Program-made: the position numbers and the translations under genes
Notes under the pieces: generated by a model
Told to the model about the DNA's origin: nothing
What the model saw: only the letters and a program-made list of their open reading frames with translations
Databases searched by the model: none
Assembly (NCBI RefSeq): GCF_018691265.1
Contig: NW_024881313.1
Location: 41,863,897-41,927,896, forward strand
Length of the DNA stretch: 64,000 nucleotides
Source: Tyto alba
Lineage: Eukaryota > Chordata > Aves > Strigiformes > Tytonidae
Reading direction: 5' to 3'
Shown here: positions 24,175 through 36,560 of the stretch, piece by piece
Layout of the letters: each line of letters begins with the position of its first letter
How positions within the stretch are numbered: position 1 is the stretch's first letter

Positions 24175-26370
24175 CTACTCTTTCAGGCTCTCTGAATGCA
24201 CATTTATTTGTATGTAGGTTTTTGTTCCCAGTTCACCAAATTACTTGGATAAGAGTATAAATGACTTGCAAAAGTCACAAAGAGACAGGACAAGATTAAT
24301 TAGTGTTTACATTTCATGCTTGCTCCTGAAACACTGACAAATATATTACGTGATGTTAAGCAGACAACAGGTCCTATCTGATGCTGAATCTTCACATAGC
24401 TGTTATTATTTAGAATTTGCTCTCTTGTGACATATATGAAGTATGTGCTGAATTGAGTTTTGTGGAGGGTTAGGTATTTTATTCAAAATGTTACAGGGTA
24501 CAGCAGATACCTCAACAGTGTATACTTAAGTCAGAATCTAATTGTCTTAACCTGACAAACATTTAAACTGTTGAAGTCCTTAGACTGCCCCCTGGGCTTG
24601 CTTGTTTTTTTTTTTTTCTCCAAAACCCACTCTTCCTGAAGGGCCAGCACTGAGCCAGCAACATGTGGCAATCTTGCTTTTATTTTTTTTCTAATTATAC
24701 TGCATTAATCCAAATTAGTTTGTTTCTAATGCCTACAAACACAGCTATTTACGAGTGAATTTTACTGTAAATTTTCTTTACCTTTCGTGCTTCCCATTTG
24801 TAACAATGTTTCCAACTGCTCTGCTTCTTTCTGATCTTTGAAAAAAATTTAAGTCATGGTTTAGCATAAATGGGACTTATTGATAAAGCTGATCTAAGAA
24901 GTTCCTACTCTGCCCTGCCTGTGTATTCCTGCTTCTTGTGGTTGGTTGTTTCTCCCCTGCACTGTTTTGCTGTAACAACTTGTGGGACCTGTAAATGAGG
25001 TTAACACTGGTTCTTAACCTGAACAGTATTCTTCTGTCACAGTATTCTTCACTTCTCATGTTTCAAGAATTTCTTCACAAGTTATGAAAACAAGGACTGT
25101 GGCCCAGCTAAAGACAATGAGACTGTTCTTTGGCTGATGCTGCTCTGGGCATAGTTACTGTTCCTGGAGTTTGCTCAGCAGTTTTTTTTTTATCACAGCA
25201 ACTAACTGAAGAGTAGCAGTTTACAAACACCAGGTGTTATTCAAAATGCATTTGCTATAATATTCTGTGATTTCTTGGTTTAAAATCTGGCACCCTGCAT
25301 TACAAGTGCATAAAGAGGATATGTTTTATTTGATTAACTGTAGATATCTACAAATAAACTAGTTGTCATAGGTTCCTTTTACGGTGAGTAGGTGGTTTGG
25401 CTCACCGTGCTAATATAAAGACATAAATAGTTGGTACCATAATCTCCTGAAATGCCCCTAAAAGTGCCTGTTTCTCTCCCTTGACTGTCAAGGGTGGTCA
25501 GCTCATAAATATTGCATGCACCTGCACTGGGTTGAGATTAGGTCTACTGAATGTCTGTTGTTACCTCAGTTAAACAAATGTACTCACATGGTCAATGGTT
25601 TATAGAAGGCTGTATGAAGAAATTGGCAATTTTTTACAAATAGCTTTAGGAAAATATTCTTATGAAAATATATCGGTGTAGTTTGACAAGCTATGTTTTC
25701 CATGAAACCGTTTTGATTAGTGTTAACTAGAAAACATTCTTTAGCAGTATTAATATTTCCTGAGTACTATGGCAGTAGTACTGTTAGACTGTCAGACTTC
25801 CTGGTCTTTAATCAGTCATGTCATCCAGTTCACTATTCTTAATTATCTGATATGGCATTAACTTTCTTCCATTCTTCTTTAGTGTTTCAAGATTTCTTAA
25901 GTCAATGATAATAGTCTAATGAATGCACAAGCTATTTCTTGTAAACTTGTTGAATGGCAGTATCCAGCTAATAGTTTTAAATAGTCTAACTTTAGCACTC
26001 TTGTGCAGGAACAGTTGTAATAATAAGCGTTTTGTTACTTTGTCACCAATATAAATTGCGAGTATCTCCTCTGATTTCTTTCTAAATACTGAACACAATA
26101 TTTATTGTCAACAATTTCGTAAATTCTCTTGATGGTGCATCAATTATTAATTATTTCTAGGTGGACGTTTTTGTTACTGAAATACTACTTAAAAATCTTT
26201 TTGTATCATCATGGTTTTTATGTTAATTACATTAAATTCTCTAATTGAATGTTATAGTAGAGACTGCAATGTAGAAGTTGTCAGTATCACTTGTACTATT
26301 TATTTTATTGCCTCTTTTTTTATTCTGTTGCTACTCTTCTGTCTAAAGGAGAAGCTTTCTAATTCTGTTG
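24175..26370. other. AT-rich single-copy DNA between LTRs
   Basis: No gene or repeat recognised. Base composition is unusually even and AT-rich from 25.3 to 26.3 kb, which could include conserved non-coding elements, but this cannot be judged from one genome. Confidence 0.45.
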
Positions 26371-28033
26371 TGTAGTAGTTTAAACCCAGCCGGCAGCCAA
26401 GCATCGTGCAGCCACTCACCCTCTCCCCGCCCAGGGGATGGGGGAGGGAGTTAGGAGGGTAAAGGTAAGGAGACCTGTTGGTTAAGATAAAAGCAGTTTA
26501 ATAATTGAAAGAAAATAATAATTATTATAATAATAGAAAATATAATCAGGTATCATGGTTTGAGCACAGAGGGCAACTGTGAACCACGCAGCCGCTCGCT
26601 TCCCCTTTCCCCCCCAGTGCTGAGAAGGAGAAAATAAGCTAAGGCTTGGGATTCGAGATAGGACAGGGAGCAATAAATCACCCATTTTGGTCACAGGCAA
26701 AAGGCAGACTCATTAGGGTAAGAAAAAAATAACATAAATTTATTACAGGCACTAACAACACCACCATTTAACAGATAGAGTAGAACAATAAGAAGCATTA
26801 CCACATCTTGAAAACACCTCCCCCCACCTCTCCCTTCTTCCTGGGCTCAGTTTTGCTCTCCTCCCAATATCTCTACCTCCTCCCCCCAGCAGCGCAGGGG
26901 CAGGGAATGGGGGGTGCACTCAGTGCTGCTGCTTCTTCCAACTTTGGGGGTGGGGAAACTTCTGGAACTTCTTCCCCCTGCTCCACTGGGGTCCTCCTCT
27001 CACAGGAGACAGTTCTCCACAACTTTTCTCCAACTTGAGTCCCTCCCACAGGCCACAGTGATCCCCACGCTGCTCTGACATCGGACACCAACTTTCTCCG
27101 AGTCCTTCCCATGGGCTGCAGCCCTTCCTGAGCTGCTCCAGTGTGGGACCCCAGAATGCTGCAATCCTCCCAGTGCCAAACTGCAGAGCGGGGGCTGCTG
27201 TTTCCCATGGGATCCCTGCTGGCTTCAGGTGCAGCCACATTGGGCATGTGGGGCCCCCCATAGGCCATTTATCAGTGTCTGCTCCGCCATCGAACTTCGT
27301 GAGTGGTGTGTGGGGGGGTGTGTGTGTGTGCCCCGCCTTCTCACCACAGGATACAGGGGGGTCTCTGCTCCGGCACACCTCCCTCTCCTTTCTTCCTCCG
27401 TTCCTCCACTGACCTTGGTGTTCGTGCAGATGCCACGACTCCTCCTCACCCGGTTCCTTCTGAAGTACGTTATCGCAGAAGTGCAGCTGATTGGCTCAGC
27501 CTTGGTGCAGAGGTGGGGCCAACTTGGAGTTGGAGGACCTTCAAGAAGCTTCTCACAGTGGCCACTGCTGTAGTCCGCTCCCCTGCTACCAAGACACCCC
27601 ACCACTCACTCAAACCCAGGACACTGGGTAGCGCACAGTGAGATTGTTCACAACCCACCGACTGATGCCCAGCCCATTCCCAGCTAGCAATCCCAGAGAA
27701 GAGAAAATCTTGAAACTGCAATCCTGGAAGTGAGAGCCCCTCTTTCCTGGCCAACCCTCCTCTGTATACTGAGCATGACGCTACATGATCTGGAATATTT
27801 CATTGGCCAATTTGGGTCCATTGCTCTGTCTGTGCTCTCTCCTAGCTTCTTGTACACTTGTACACTGACAGGGCGGGGAAAGTTGAAAAGTCCTTGATTT
27901 CTTAGCAACACCTGAAAACATCAGTGTATTATCAACATTCTTCTCATACCAAACCTCGTACTGAACCCAAAGCACAGCACTATTCTAGCTACTAAGGAGA
28001 AAAGATAACTCCATCTCAGCAGAAACCAGGACA
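26371..28033 (-). mobile_element. Solo LTR, avian ERVL-like family B, split by a nested LTR
   Basis: On the - strand the element begins tgtcctggtttctgctgaga at 28033 and ends in aaactactaca at 26371. The 5-bp repeat tgttg flanks both ends (26366-26370 and 28034-28038), a perfect target duplication. Removing the nested insertion at 26551-27623 leaves about 590 bp. The ends and interior (cagccggcagccaagcatc near 26387, tatactgagcatgacgctac near 27765) match a very common bird LTR as I remember it. No internal retroviral sequence is present. Confidence 0.9.
26551..27623 (-). mobile_element. Nested solo LTR, family A
   Basis: This copy of the same family as the LTR at 23319 is in opposite orientation and inserted into the family B LTR. 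On the - strand it begins tgtcctgggtttgagtgagt at 27623 and carries aataaa at 26744-26739. It ends accatgata at 26551, so the expected terminal ca is mutated to ta. It is 1073 bp long. A perfect target duplication is not visible (tcagg versus ctggg). An internal tg-rich stretch near 27305-27332 is copy-specific. It must be younger than the LTR it interrupts. Confidence 0.88.
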
Positions 28034-29559
28034 TGTTGTGATTGTTTGGGACTATGGTTTTTTGAGTGCTCTTAAATTAAGAGCTTCCCCCATATTGCTT
28101 CTGTTTTCTTAAACATAAGTAACTGAAATTCAGAGTTTTTAATACTTACTATTCAGCATTTTCTGTGTGGAGCAATTTGCTCTTTAAGAAATTTTATGTA
28201 TTTTTGTGATGATTGTTCATATTTTTAAGATATATGTGTTCATGAAAGTCATGTTACTTCATGTCAGTGACAGAGTGTATGTACAGGTACTACAGTCTAT
28301 ATTCATACTAATTCTATGGATAAGAAGACTGCTTGTTCCCTTTTGGCTAGGCCCCATTTCTGCAAAAACAAGGCAGTGCTTCTTAGCAGATAGCCTGTGC
28401 GTGAGGCTCATGCTTTTTCCTGCCACTGTGCAATGCAAGGGTTTGTCCTGCTGTTGGGGTACATTCTTTTCTTTAAGGCTTTTCCCTGCCATCATCTCCT
28501 GACATCTTCCCCACAAAACGTTCCTGCAGTTCGAACGTCATAAGAGGGACAGATAAATAGACACCTGTGCACCATGTAGCTCACATCACACAGAACTAGT
28601 GTGAGTGAAGACACATACAGGGCTGTGAACTCATTTTGATAAGCACAGTGACATTGACCAGAAGCAGACATCTATCCTTTCACCTTTACTTTTCGTATTT
28701 GCATTGAAGGTAAATAATACTATCTTCACTTTGAGAGCAGAGACACTTGGGTGCCCAGGAGTGGAGTCATAGTTAATGACTTTATGTTCCATGATTTTTG
28801 ACTGTAGAAACGTTATTTAGAGGCAGTTCATGTCTGACATTAGCTTTTGTCTTCCTAGTAAATTTTTTTTTCCAGATACCAGTCAGATGAAGTAGAGATA
28901 GTTAAGCTCAACACTTCATTACAGTGTTACATAGAAGTACCACCTAGTGACAGCAACCTTCACAGATTTGCACTTTGTAGCTTTCACTTATTTTACTACT
29001 CACTTCTGTATTATTTAATCTTTCTGTATAAAACCAGTGGCAATGGTAAGATTTCTTAGATATCATAGACTTGGTTACTACTTCTTCTGGAGCTTAGAGC
29101 TCTCTGAGGAAAGCTGCTGTTTATGTACAGTCACCGAAGACCTCAAGAGGCCACGTAATGCAGAGGTGGCCAGTATGTATTTCTTGACCAGTTCAAGCTC
29201 TTGTGACAGGCTACATCACTTGCTCAGCAGTGGAGCTGTGCTGTTGCTGAGGTTACAGAATAATTGGAATCTTTGGATGCAGGAGAAAATATATGGAAGG
29301 CGATATCAGATGACAGAATTAGTGCAGTGATGAATAATAGGCAAGAGTGAGCCAGAGGTATAGCATAGAAATTATGCCATTGTATATAAGACAAGGCCCA
29401 ATTGTTGTAATGGGCCCTCTAGCCTTAGACTCTACGTAAGCATTTCCTTTGGATAATTAATATCTCTGGGAGTTTCTAAAGTACAAAGATTTAGATGTAT
29501 ACTTGGAATAACTTATTGGACTTCCTGTTTCCTAGGCTGTGTGTGCAGGCACTTACAGT
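28034..29559. other. No recognised feature
   Basis: Single-copy-like DNA with short random open frames. I see no exon or repeat. Confidence 0.45.
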
Positions 29560-30170
29560 GGGTCCCTTTTGATGTGTTTTATTCTTTCCAAGGACACTCT
29601 TGCTCTCATTGCTCAGCTCGGTGTACTTCCCTCCCAGTCTCCGTTCCCTCACTTACTTGCAAGCTGTTATCCCCTCCCCTAAGATACCGAGGTTGATATC
29701 CTTCCTTACTAGGTTGGCAAGCCTGTGGCCAAAGATGCCCCTACACCATGTTGTCACATGAATCTTGTCTCCTGCTAGCAGTTCTCATTCCTCAGAGAGG
29801 GAACCATGGTCACACAAGCCAAAGCACTGTATATGACATAGTCACACAGCTAGTTGTTAAATTGCAGGCTAATCTGCTCCTACCTAAGTCTTTCCCTGCA
29901 CCTGTAAGGACAGGAAGATTAGCTGGGGTGCCACATCCTTCACCTTTGTCCCCAGAGCTCTGTTACCCCTCTTGATTTGCTCCAGGACTCCCTAGGCAGT
30001 GTTGTTATTTGCCATGTGGATGAGCAGCAACAGACGATGGTTGGAGGCATGGACAAGCCTCAATAGTCTTCCTGCAACAACCTGGATCAGCATCCCTAGT
30101 TAACAACAAACCTCCCATGACAACATGTCTGGCTGGCAGATGATTGCCTCCATCCCACGCAGGACAGTCA
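29560..30170 (-). mobile_element. CR1 LINE ORF1 fragment, antisense
   Basis: On the - strand, despite stops, it reads VLEQIKRGNRALGTKVKDV near 29980 and GHRLANLVRKDINLG near 29700, the C-terminal esterase-like part of CR1 ORF1. It lies head-to-head with the long + strand CR1 starting near 30240 and repeats a part of ORF1 also present there, so it is a separate copy and not an inverted piece of that element. Confidence 0.65.
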
Positions 30171-30239
30171 CTTGCTGTTTTCTCTGGGTGTTAATATATG
30201 GTTTAGCCCAGATGGCTCTAAAGTATTCCTTAGGCTTCC

Positions 30240-33200
30240 TACTCTTACACCAGTAGTGGACAGCAGTAGTGAGCACACCTGTGGGAGGGGTGCCCAGGTA
30301 GAGGAACTCCTCTGCTTGGTGACAGAGCTCCGGGAGGAGATGAGTAAGTTGAGGAGTATCAGGGAGTCCAAGAGATAGACTTCTAGAATTGCAGCCTACC
30401 TTCCCTGGGACAGGCCTGGCAGGCAGGCAGGACACATGATACAAAGGATTCCTTACCCTTTCTCCACCTGGCTGAACTTAAGGGATCACCTGGCGGTGAC
30501 TTAAGGGATAGGGGGCAATGGTGACAAGTTCCTGCCCAGCACAGCAGGCATGTCTCCTCCATGACTACCCAGCTTCCCAAGTACCCTTGCATAATAAGTA
30601 TGAGGCTTCTCAAGTGGAACCGAGCAATGATGCGGATGAGGGTTCATCCAGGTTGGAGGTGTCAGTCTACACCCTGTGTCAAATCCTCTTCCATAAAGAA
30701 AAAAAGATGGGTCATTGTCATAGGAGACCCTCTCCTGAGGGGAACAGAAGGCCCAATATGCAGACTGGACCCACTTATTAGGGAAGTCTGCTGCCTCCCT
30801 GGGGACTGGGTTAGGGATGTGAAGAGAAAACTTCCTACTCTGTTATGGCCCTCAGATTATTATCCATTATTGATTTTTCAGGTAGGCAAAAATGAAGTTG
30901 CAAGAAGAAATCTGAGGGCTATCAAGAGAGACTTCAGGGCCTTGGGATGACTGGCTAAGGGATCAGGAGCGCGAGTAGTCTTCTCCGTCCTTCCAGTCAC
31001 AGGGAATGATGAGGGAAGAAACAGCAAGAGCCATCAGATCGATACCTGGCTCTGAGCCTGGTGGCATCGGCAGAATTTTGGACTTTTTGATCATGGGTTG
31101 GTCTACACAACACCAGGCCTGCTGGCAACAGACAGGGTACAGCTGTCTCGAAGGGGGAAAAGGATCTTTGCACAGGAGTTAGCCGGGATCATTGAAAGAG
31201 CTTTAAACTAGGCTTGAAAGCAGAAAGGGATAAAACCAGGCTTGCTGGAGATAAGCCTGGTGGTGGCACGCCAATGTATGAGGGACAGTGTGCTAGTGAG
31301 GTCCTTTGGTCTGCCATCTTGGTGGAGGTAGGGGATGGAGATCCATGCGACAGCAAAGGTGCAAGGGTTATTGATGTGTTAGAAACCACAGAAGAGCTTG
31401 AGAACAGTCATGTAGGAATTGGGGCTTCTCCCCCCAAAAAGGTGGTGGGATCAATAGCCCAGCTGAGGTACATCTACACCAATGCATGCAGCATGGGCGA
31501 CAAACAGGAGGAGCTGGAAGACACTGTGCGGCTGGAAGGCTATGATACAGTTACAGTCATGGAAACATGGTGGGTTGAAGGCCATTGTGGGCATAGCAAT
31601 CATGAAATTATAGTTTTCTATTCTTGGATAAGTAAGGAGGGGGCTTATCAGAACCGCTACCTTGGACTTCTGGAGGGCAGACTGTGGCCTGTTTAGGGGC
31701 CTGGTTTACAGAGTCCCTTGGGAGGCAGTCTTGAATGGCAAAGAAATCCAGGAAGACTGGACATTCTTGAAGAGGGAAATCTTAAAGGTGCAGGAGCAGG
31801 CTGTCCCTATGTGCCGAAAGATGAGCCAGTGGGGAAGAAGACTGGCCTGGCTGAACAGAGAGCTTTTTCTGGGACTCAGGAGAAAAAAAAAGAGAACTTA
31901 ATGGCCTCTGGAAGAAGGGGCAGGCAACTTAGGAGGACTACATGGATGTCATGAGGTTATGCAGGGAGAAAATTAGAAGGGCCAAAGCCCAACTAGAACT
32001 TAATCTGGCTACTGCCATTAAAAAAAAAAAAAACAAACAATAAAAAAGGTAAATAAGCAAATGCATCAGCAATGCAAGGAGGGCTAAGGAGAATCTCCAT
32101 CCTTTATTGGATGTGGGAGGAAACAGAGTAACAAAGGATGAGGAGAAGGCTGAGGTACTTAATGCCTTCTTTGCCTCAGTCTTTAATAGTAAGTCCAGTT
32201 GTTCTCCAGGTACACAGCCCCCTCAGCTGGAAGACAGGGACAGGGAGTAGAATGAAGCCCCCAATATTCCAAGGGGAAGTGGTTATTAACCTGCTACACC
32301 ACTTAGACACATGCAAGTCTATGATGGGGCCAGATGGGATCCACCCAAGGGTATTGAGGTGAGCTGGTGGAAGTGCTCACCAAGCCGCATTCAGTCATTT
32401 ATCAGCAGTCCTGGCTAACTGGGGAGGTCCCAGTTCATTGGAGGTTAGCAAACATGACGCCCATCTACAAGAAGGACTGGAAGGAGGATCCAGGGAACTA
32501 CAGTCCCATCAGTCTGACCTTGGTGCCGGGGAAGGTTATGGAGCAGCTTATCTTGAGTGCCATCACATGGCATGTACAGGACAACCAGGTGGTCAGGCCC
32601 AGTGATGAAAGGCAGGTCATGTTTGACCAACGTGATCTCCTATGACATGATGACCTGCTTAGTGGCTGAGGGTAAGGCTGCTGATGTTGTTTACCAGGAC
32701 TTTAGTAAAGCCTTTGATACCATTTCCCACAGCATCTTGGAGAAAGTGGATGCTCACGGCTTGGATGGGTGTACTCTTCACTGAATAAAAATCTGTCTGG
32801 ATGGCCAGGCCCAAAGAGTAGTGGTGAATGGAGTTAAATCCAGTTGGAAGCTGGTCACAAGTGGTGTTCCCCAGGGCTCAGTCCTGGGCCCAGTTCTGTT
32901 TAATATCTTTATCAGTGATCTGGATGAGGGGATTGAGTGCATCCTCAGTAAGTTTGTAGATGACACCAAGTTGGGCGGGAGTGTTGATCTGCTGGAGGGT
33001 AGGAAGACTTCAGAGGGATCTGGACAGGCTGGATTGATGGGCAAAGGCCAACTGTATGAGGTTCAACAAGGCTCAGTGTCAGGTCCTGCACTTGGGTCAC
33101 AATAGCCCCATGCAACGCTACAGGCTTAGGGCAGAGTGGCTGGTAAGCTGCCTGGTGAAAAAGGACCTGGGGGTGTTGCTTGACAGCCGGCTGAATGTGA

Positions 33201-33800
33201 GCCAGCAGTGTGCCCAGGTGGCCAAGAAGGCCAATGGCATCCTGGCTTGTGTCAGAAATAGTGTGGCCAGCAGGACCAGGGCAGTGATCGTCCCCCTGTA
33301 CTCAGCACTGATGAGGCCACACCTCGAATACTGGGTTTAGTTTTGTGCCCCTCACTACAGGAAAGATGTTGAAGTGCTAGAGCGTGTCCAAAGAAGAGCA
33401 ATGAAGCTGGTGAAGGGTCTGGAGCACAGGTCTTCTGAGGAGCAGCTGAGGGAACTAGGGTTGTTTAGTGTGGAGAAAAGGAGGCTGAGGGGAGACCTTA
33501 TTGCTCTCTACAACTGCTTGAAAGGAGGTTGTAGCAAGGTGGGGATTGGTCTCTTTTCCTAAGTGATGAGTGATAGGATGAGAGGAAACGGCCTCAGGTT
33601 ATTTCTTCTCTGCAAGGGTTGTCAGGCATTTGAACAGGCTGCCTAGGGAAGTGATTAAGTCATCATCCCTGGAGGTATTTAAAAGACATGTAGATGTGGC
33701 ATTTAGCGACATGGTTTAGTAGTGGACTTGGCAGTGTTATGTTTACGTTGGACTCGATGATCTTAAAGGTCTTTTCCAGCCTAAATGATTCTGTGATTGG
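30240..33800 (+). mobile_element. Long CR1 LINE, nearly complete but inactive
   Basis: This 3.5-kb CR1 contains ORF1 and ORF2 in order. ORF1 starts near 30290 (VEELLCLVTELREEMSKL) and includes the esterase segment near 30710, where the expected GDSLLRG nucleophile motif reads GDPLLRG, so the catalytic serine is lost. ORF2 starts near 31450 (YIYTNACSMGDKQEELE). Its endonuclease is shortened: ETWW is followed almost directly by SNHEI, then by LGLLEGRLWPV. The reverse transcriptase follows (DFSKAFDTISHS near 32700, [17 protein letters not shown] near 32860, FVDD box near 32955). The 3' UTR ends in atgattctgtgatt near 33798. Stops and frameshifts make it dead. Confidence 0.95.
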
Positions 33801-34129
33801 TGAGTGGACCTTGTTCTCCATCACTGTTAGGGCACTGCACTGGTTCTGTAAATTCAGATGTAAGGGTGGAGAAGGGTCCGTTCTGCTGCCAGAAATGCCA
33901 AGCTCCCAGGCTCCCCCATTATGGAAGACTTCATCCATTGCTCCTCTGAGCACCATCTCTAGCTGTCTCTGCTTCCCCACATCAGATATACGGGAGTAAC
34001 TGGCCCCTGTTAACACTCCTTCCTCAATTGCAAATCTCAGATACCAGTGCTTTTTTTTTTTTTTTTTTTTGGTCACAAAGGATGGGGAAAAAGTTGTGTG
34101 AGGGAGGAGAGAATGTGAAAAGAGAATCG
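33801..34129. other. Short unique spacer with T run
   Basis: Unique sequence between the CR1 end and the GC block. It includes the 20-base T run 34051-34070. Nothing else recognised. Confidence 0.5.
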
Positions 34130-34900
34130 GTGGCATCAGCAGCCCGGTGGACACCGCTTCCCGCGGGCCAGGGCAGCGCCTCTGCTCCTCCTCCGCAGCT
34201 TCAGGAATGCTTTGCCAAGCTTGCAGGGCTGCTCCGCGGGTGCGGGGCCGGTCCGGCCGGGACCCGCCCTGCAGGGCTGCTCCGCGGGTGCGGGGCCGGT
34301 CCGGCCGGGACCCGCCCTGCAGGGCTGCTCCGCGGGTGCGGGGCCGGTCCGGCCGGGACCCGCCCTGCAGGGCTGCTCCGCGGGTGCGGGGCCGGTCCGG
34401 CCGGGACCCGCCCTGCAGGGCTGCTCCGCGGGTGCGGGGCCGGTCCGGCCGGGACCCGCCCTGCAGGGCTGCTCCGCGGGTGCGGGGCCGGTCCGGCCGG
34501 GACCCGCCCTGCAGGGCTGCTCCGCGGGTGCGGGGCCGGTCCGGCCGGGACCCGCCCTGCAGGGCTGCTCCGCGGGTGCGGGGCCGGTCCGGCCGGGACC
34601 CGCCCTGCAGGGCTGCTCCGCGGGTGCGGGGCCGGTCCGGCCGGGACCCGCCCTGCAGGGCTGCTCCGCGGGTGCGGGGCCGGTCCGGCCGGGACCCGCC
34701 CTGCAGGGCTGCTCCGCGGGTGCGGGCGGAGCCGCTGGCCACTGCGCGGCGCACAGCGGGCGCGCTGGCCCTGGCTTCTCCCGCCGCCAGCCCCTGGACA
34801 GCAAAGCGCTGGAGCAGCAGGAATCCGCCTCCTCCGCGACGCTTGGGCGCCGTCCAGCGACTGCCGCCCTGAGGCCTCGAGCGGACAGAGCCCTTTGGTT
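34130..34900. other. GC-rich block containing a minisatellite
   Basis: An isolated CpG-rich island about 0.77 kb long lies in average DNA, just after a 20-base T run (34051-34070). Its core is the 48-bp tandem repeat annotated separately. The non-repeat flanks are also GC-rich, so this may have been a small CpG island before the repeat expanded. No coding exon is recognised. An ATG at 34956 in good context opens a 31-codon frame (MDAGFANQLLSKYRSVPQ...) of unknown meaning. Confidence 0.6.
34223..34726. repeat. 48-bp GC-rich minisatellite, 10.5 copies
   Basis: The unit begins gcagggctgctccgcgggtg and ends gggacccgccct. Copies start every 48 bases from 34223 to 34703, ten complete and one partial. 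By eye the copies are identical, indicating recent expansion or homogenisation. The unit length is a multiple of three and contains no stop codon in any of the six frames, which explains the overlapping long open frames on both strands here. The unit includes the near-palindrome ccggtccggccggg. Confidence 0.97.
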
Positions 34901-36560
34901 TGACAAACATGTTTCCCATTTAAAAATAGTGGAAGTGGGAGAAGACGCAGGAGAGATGGACGCTGGCTTTGCCAACCAGCTTCTCTCTAAGTATAGATCA
35001 GTACCACAGGAAGCCCATGGAGAGGAAGGAATTAGTTTTACTTCAAGTTAGGTTAGTGAGAGTGAATTGAAAGAGTTACGGAACAATAGTAGAAAAGACT
35101 TACAGGCATACAGAGGTGTTTAGATTGACAATGTAATTTTAAATGTTGATACCAAAACCAGATACTAGGAATAATCTTGCATATTATATCAAAATGCTTA
35201 AAACAGGTTCTGAAAAAGAGGAATGGGGAGAATGATTGACATCTTTAACGGGGGGGAGGGGGGAGGTGGTTATGCCTGTTCAAAGCTCCTTGTGATCTTA
35301 AAGATGCTGAAATGCTTTGGGCACAATGTTCCCCAGTCTCAAAAAGCAGTGACTGTCTCCTTGGCAACAAGAAAGGCATGTGTCTGTTCCCATGGAAATG
35401 TACTGTGAAGGCTTCACAAGAAGGATTGTGTTCAGAGCCCGACAGCGCAGGCTCCAAGTTCTTTGTTGCTCGTACCTGAAGCAGAAGCTGTCGGCACATT
35501 CAGGTGCTCTGATCCTGCAGCTGAGAACAAGGAGTGAGCTGCAAATACTGTGGTGCTGTTCCTAGCTCCCCGTGTAAAACAGATTAACCGTATACTGTTG
35601 TTCCCATCTGAGGAGTTCCTTCCTCAGTCGCTAATTGCCAGCATTGAACACTTCTTTGCAGCTGTTCATAAGGAAAGCCGTATTCTTGCTAGCCAGAGAA
35701 TCATCAGAGAGTTTCTCATACTAATTCTTTCAAAGGAGTGGACCGACAGATATGAAAAACAGGAAACAAAGTGTATGCAGGGAGTCTGCATCTCAGCAGT
35801 CCTTTCTGACGTCTGAAAGGAGAAGAGGAGAACTATGTAGAAGCACTGACAGTTCTACCTGCACTAGAGCCACCAAATAAGAAATTGCTAATACAGTAAA
35901 CAAATTATATATTAGAGGCACCATTTCTTCTGAACCCATTGTGATGCTCTTCTAAGGGAGCAAACATATTTACCGAGGACCAGAAGTAGGATCCAAGCCT
36001 AGTCTGATCTTTTATTTTTTTAAATATGAGGTGTGGGATGCAGAAACACTAGTGGAACAGTGATCATTTCAAAGTGGTGGACTGGGAAAATTATTTTATA
36101 AGCAGCATTTTGTATGCATTTGTGTCTATTATGTATGGGTATTACTAAGAAGTGCGTTTGTTCTTTTGTTTTAAAGTTTTTTCATCAACAGCCTGCTTTT
36201 CATTCTAGTAGCTTCCTCTAGTCCTGCATGAAGGGATAGTAAATAGAAGTGCATTATTTACCTTTATCATCCTACTGTTTTGTCCCCTAATGCCTACCTT
36301 CTAAGGTAAAAACCCTAGCATTTTCAATCACTGTCCCAAACTGGCATCTCTAAGCCCTGATTCTTTTCCCCTTCTCTGCACCCTGTAATTTTGCTGTGTT
36401 TGCAAAGAGACAGCAGCTAGGTCTGCATATATGTTTCCAGAAGGGCATTCCTGGTGTTTTGTCATTGCCTTGTTTCTTCTGTCCGTCTCTATTCCATGGT
36501 TCCATGTTGATTGGACAGGTATTTGAGTTACTTGTAATGCTTAAGTATTTCCCAAGTAGA
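34901..36560. other. Unique sequence, no certain gene
   Basis: Contains a G-rich run near 35252-35271 and scattered open frames. The frame at 35550-35816 has somewhat protein-like wording (FLPQSLIASIEHFFAAVHKE) but no family is recognised and no splice context supports it. Confidence 0.4.

Noticed and set aside
30561..33562. Host genes coding reverse-transcriptase-like proteins
   Set aside because: They are pieces of a dead CR1 LINE with frameshifts and stops.
34223..34726. CRISPR-like array
   Set aside because: The repeats are directly adjacent with no unique spacers, and the genome is a vertebrate.
33663..35051. Open frames of 240-418 codons with a 16-residue repeat
   Set aside because: They are translations of the 48-bp minisatellite in several frames at once; the unit has no stop in any frame.
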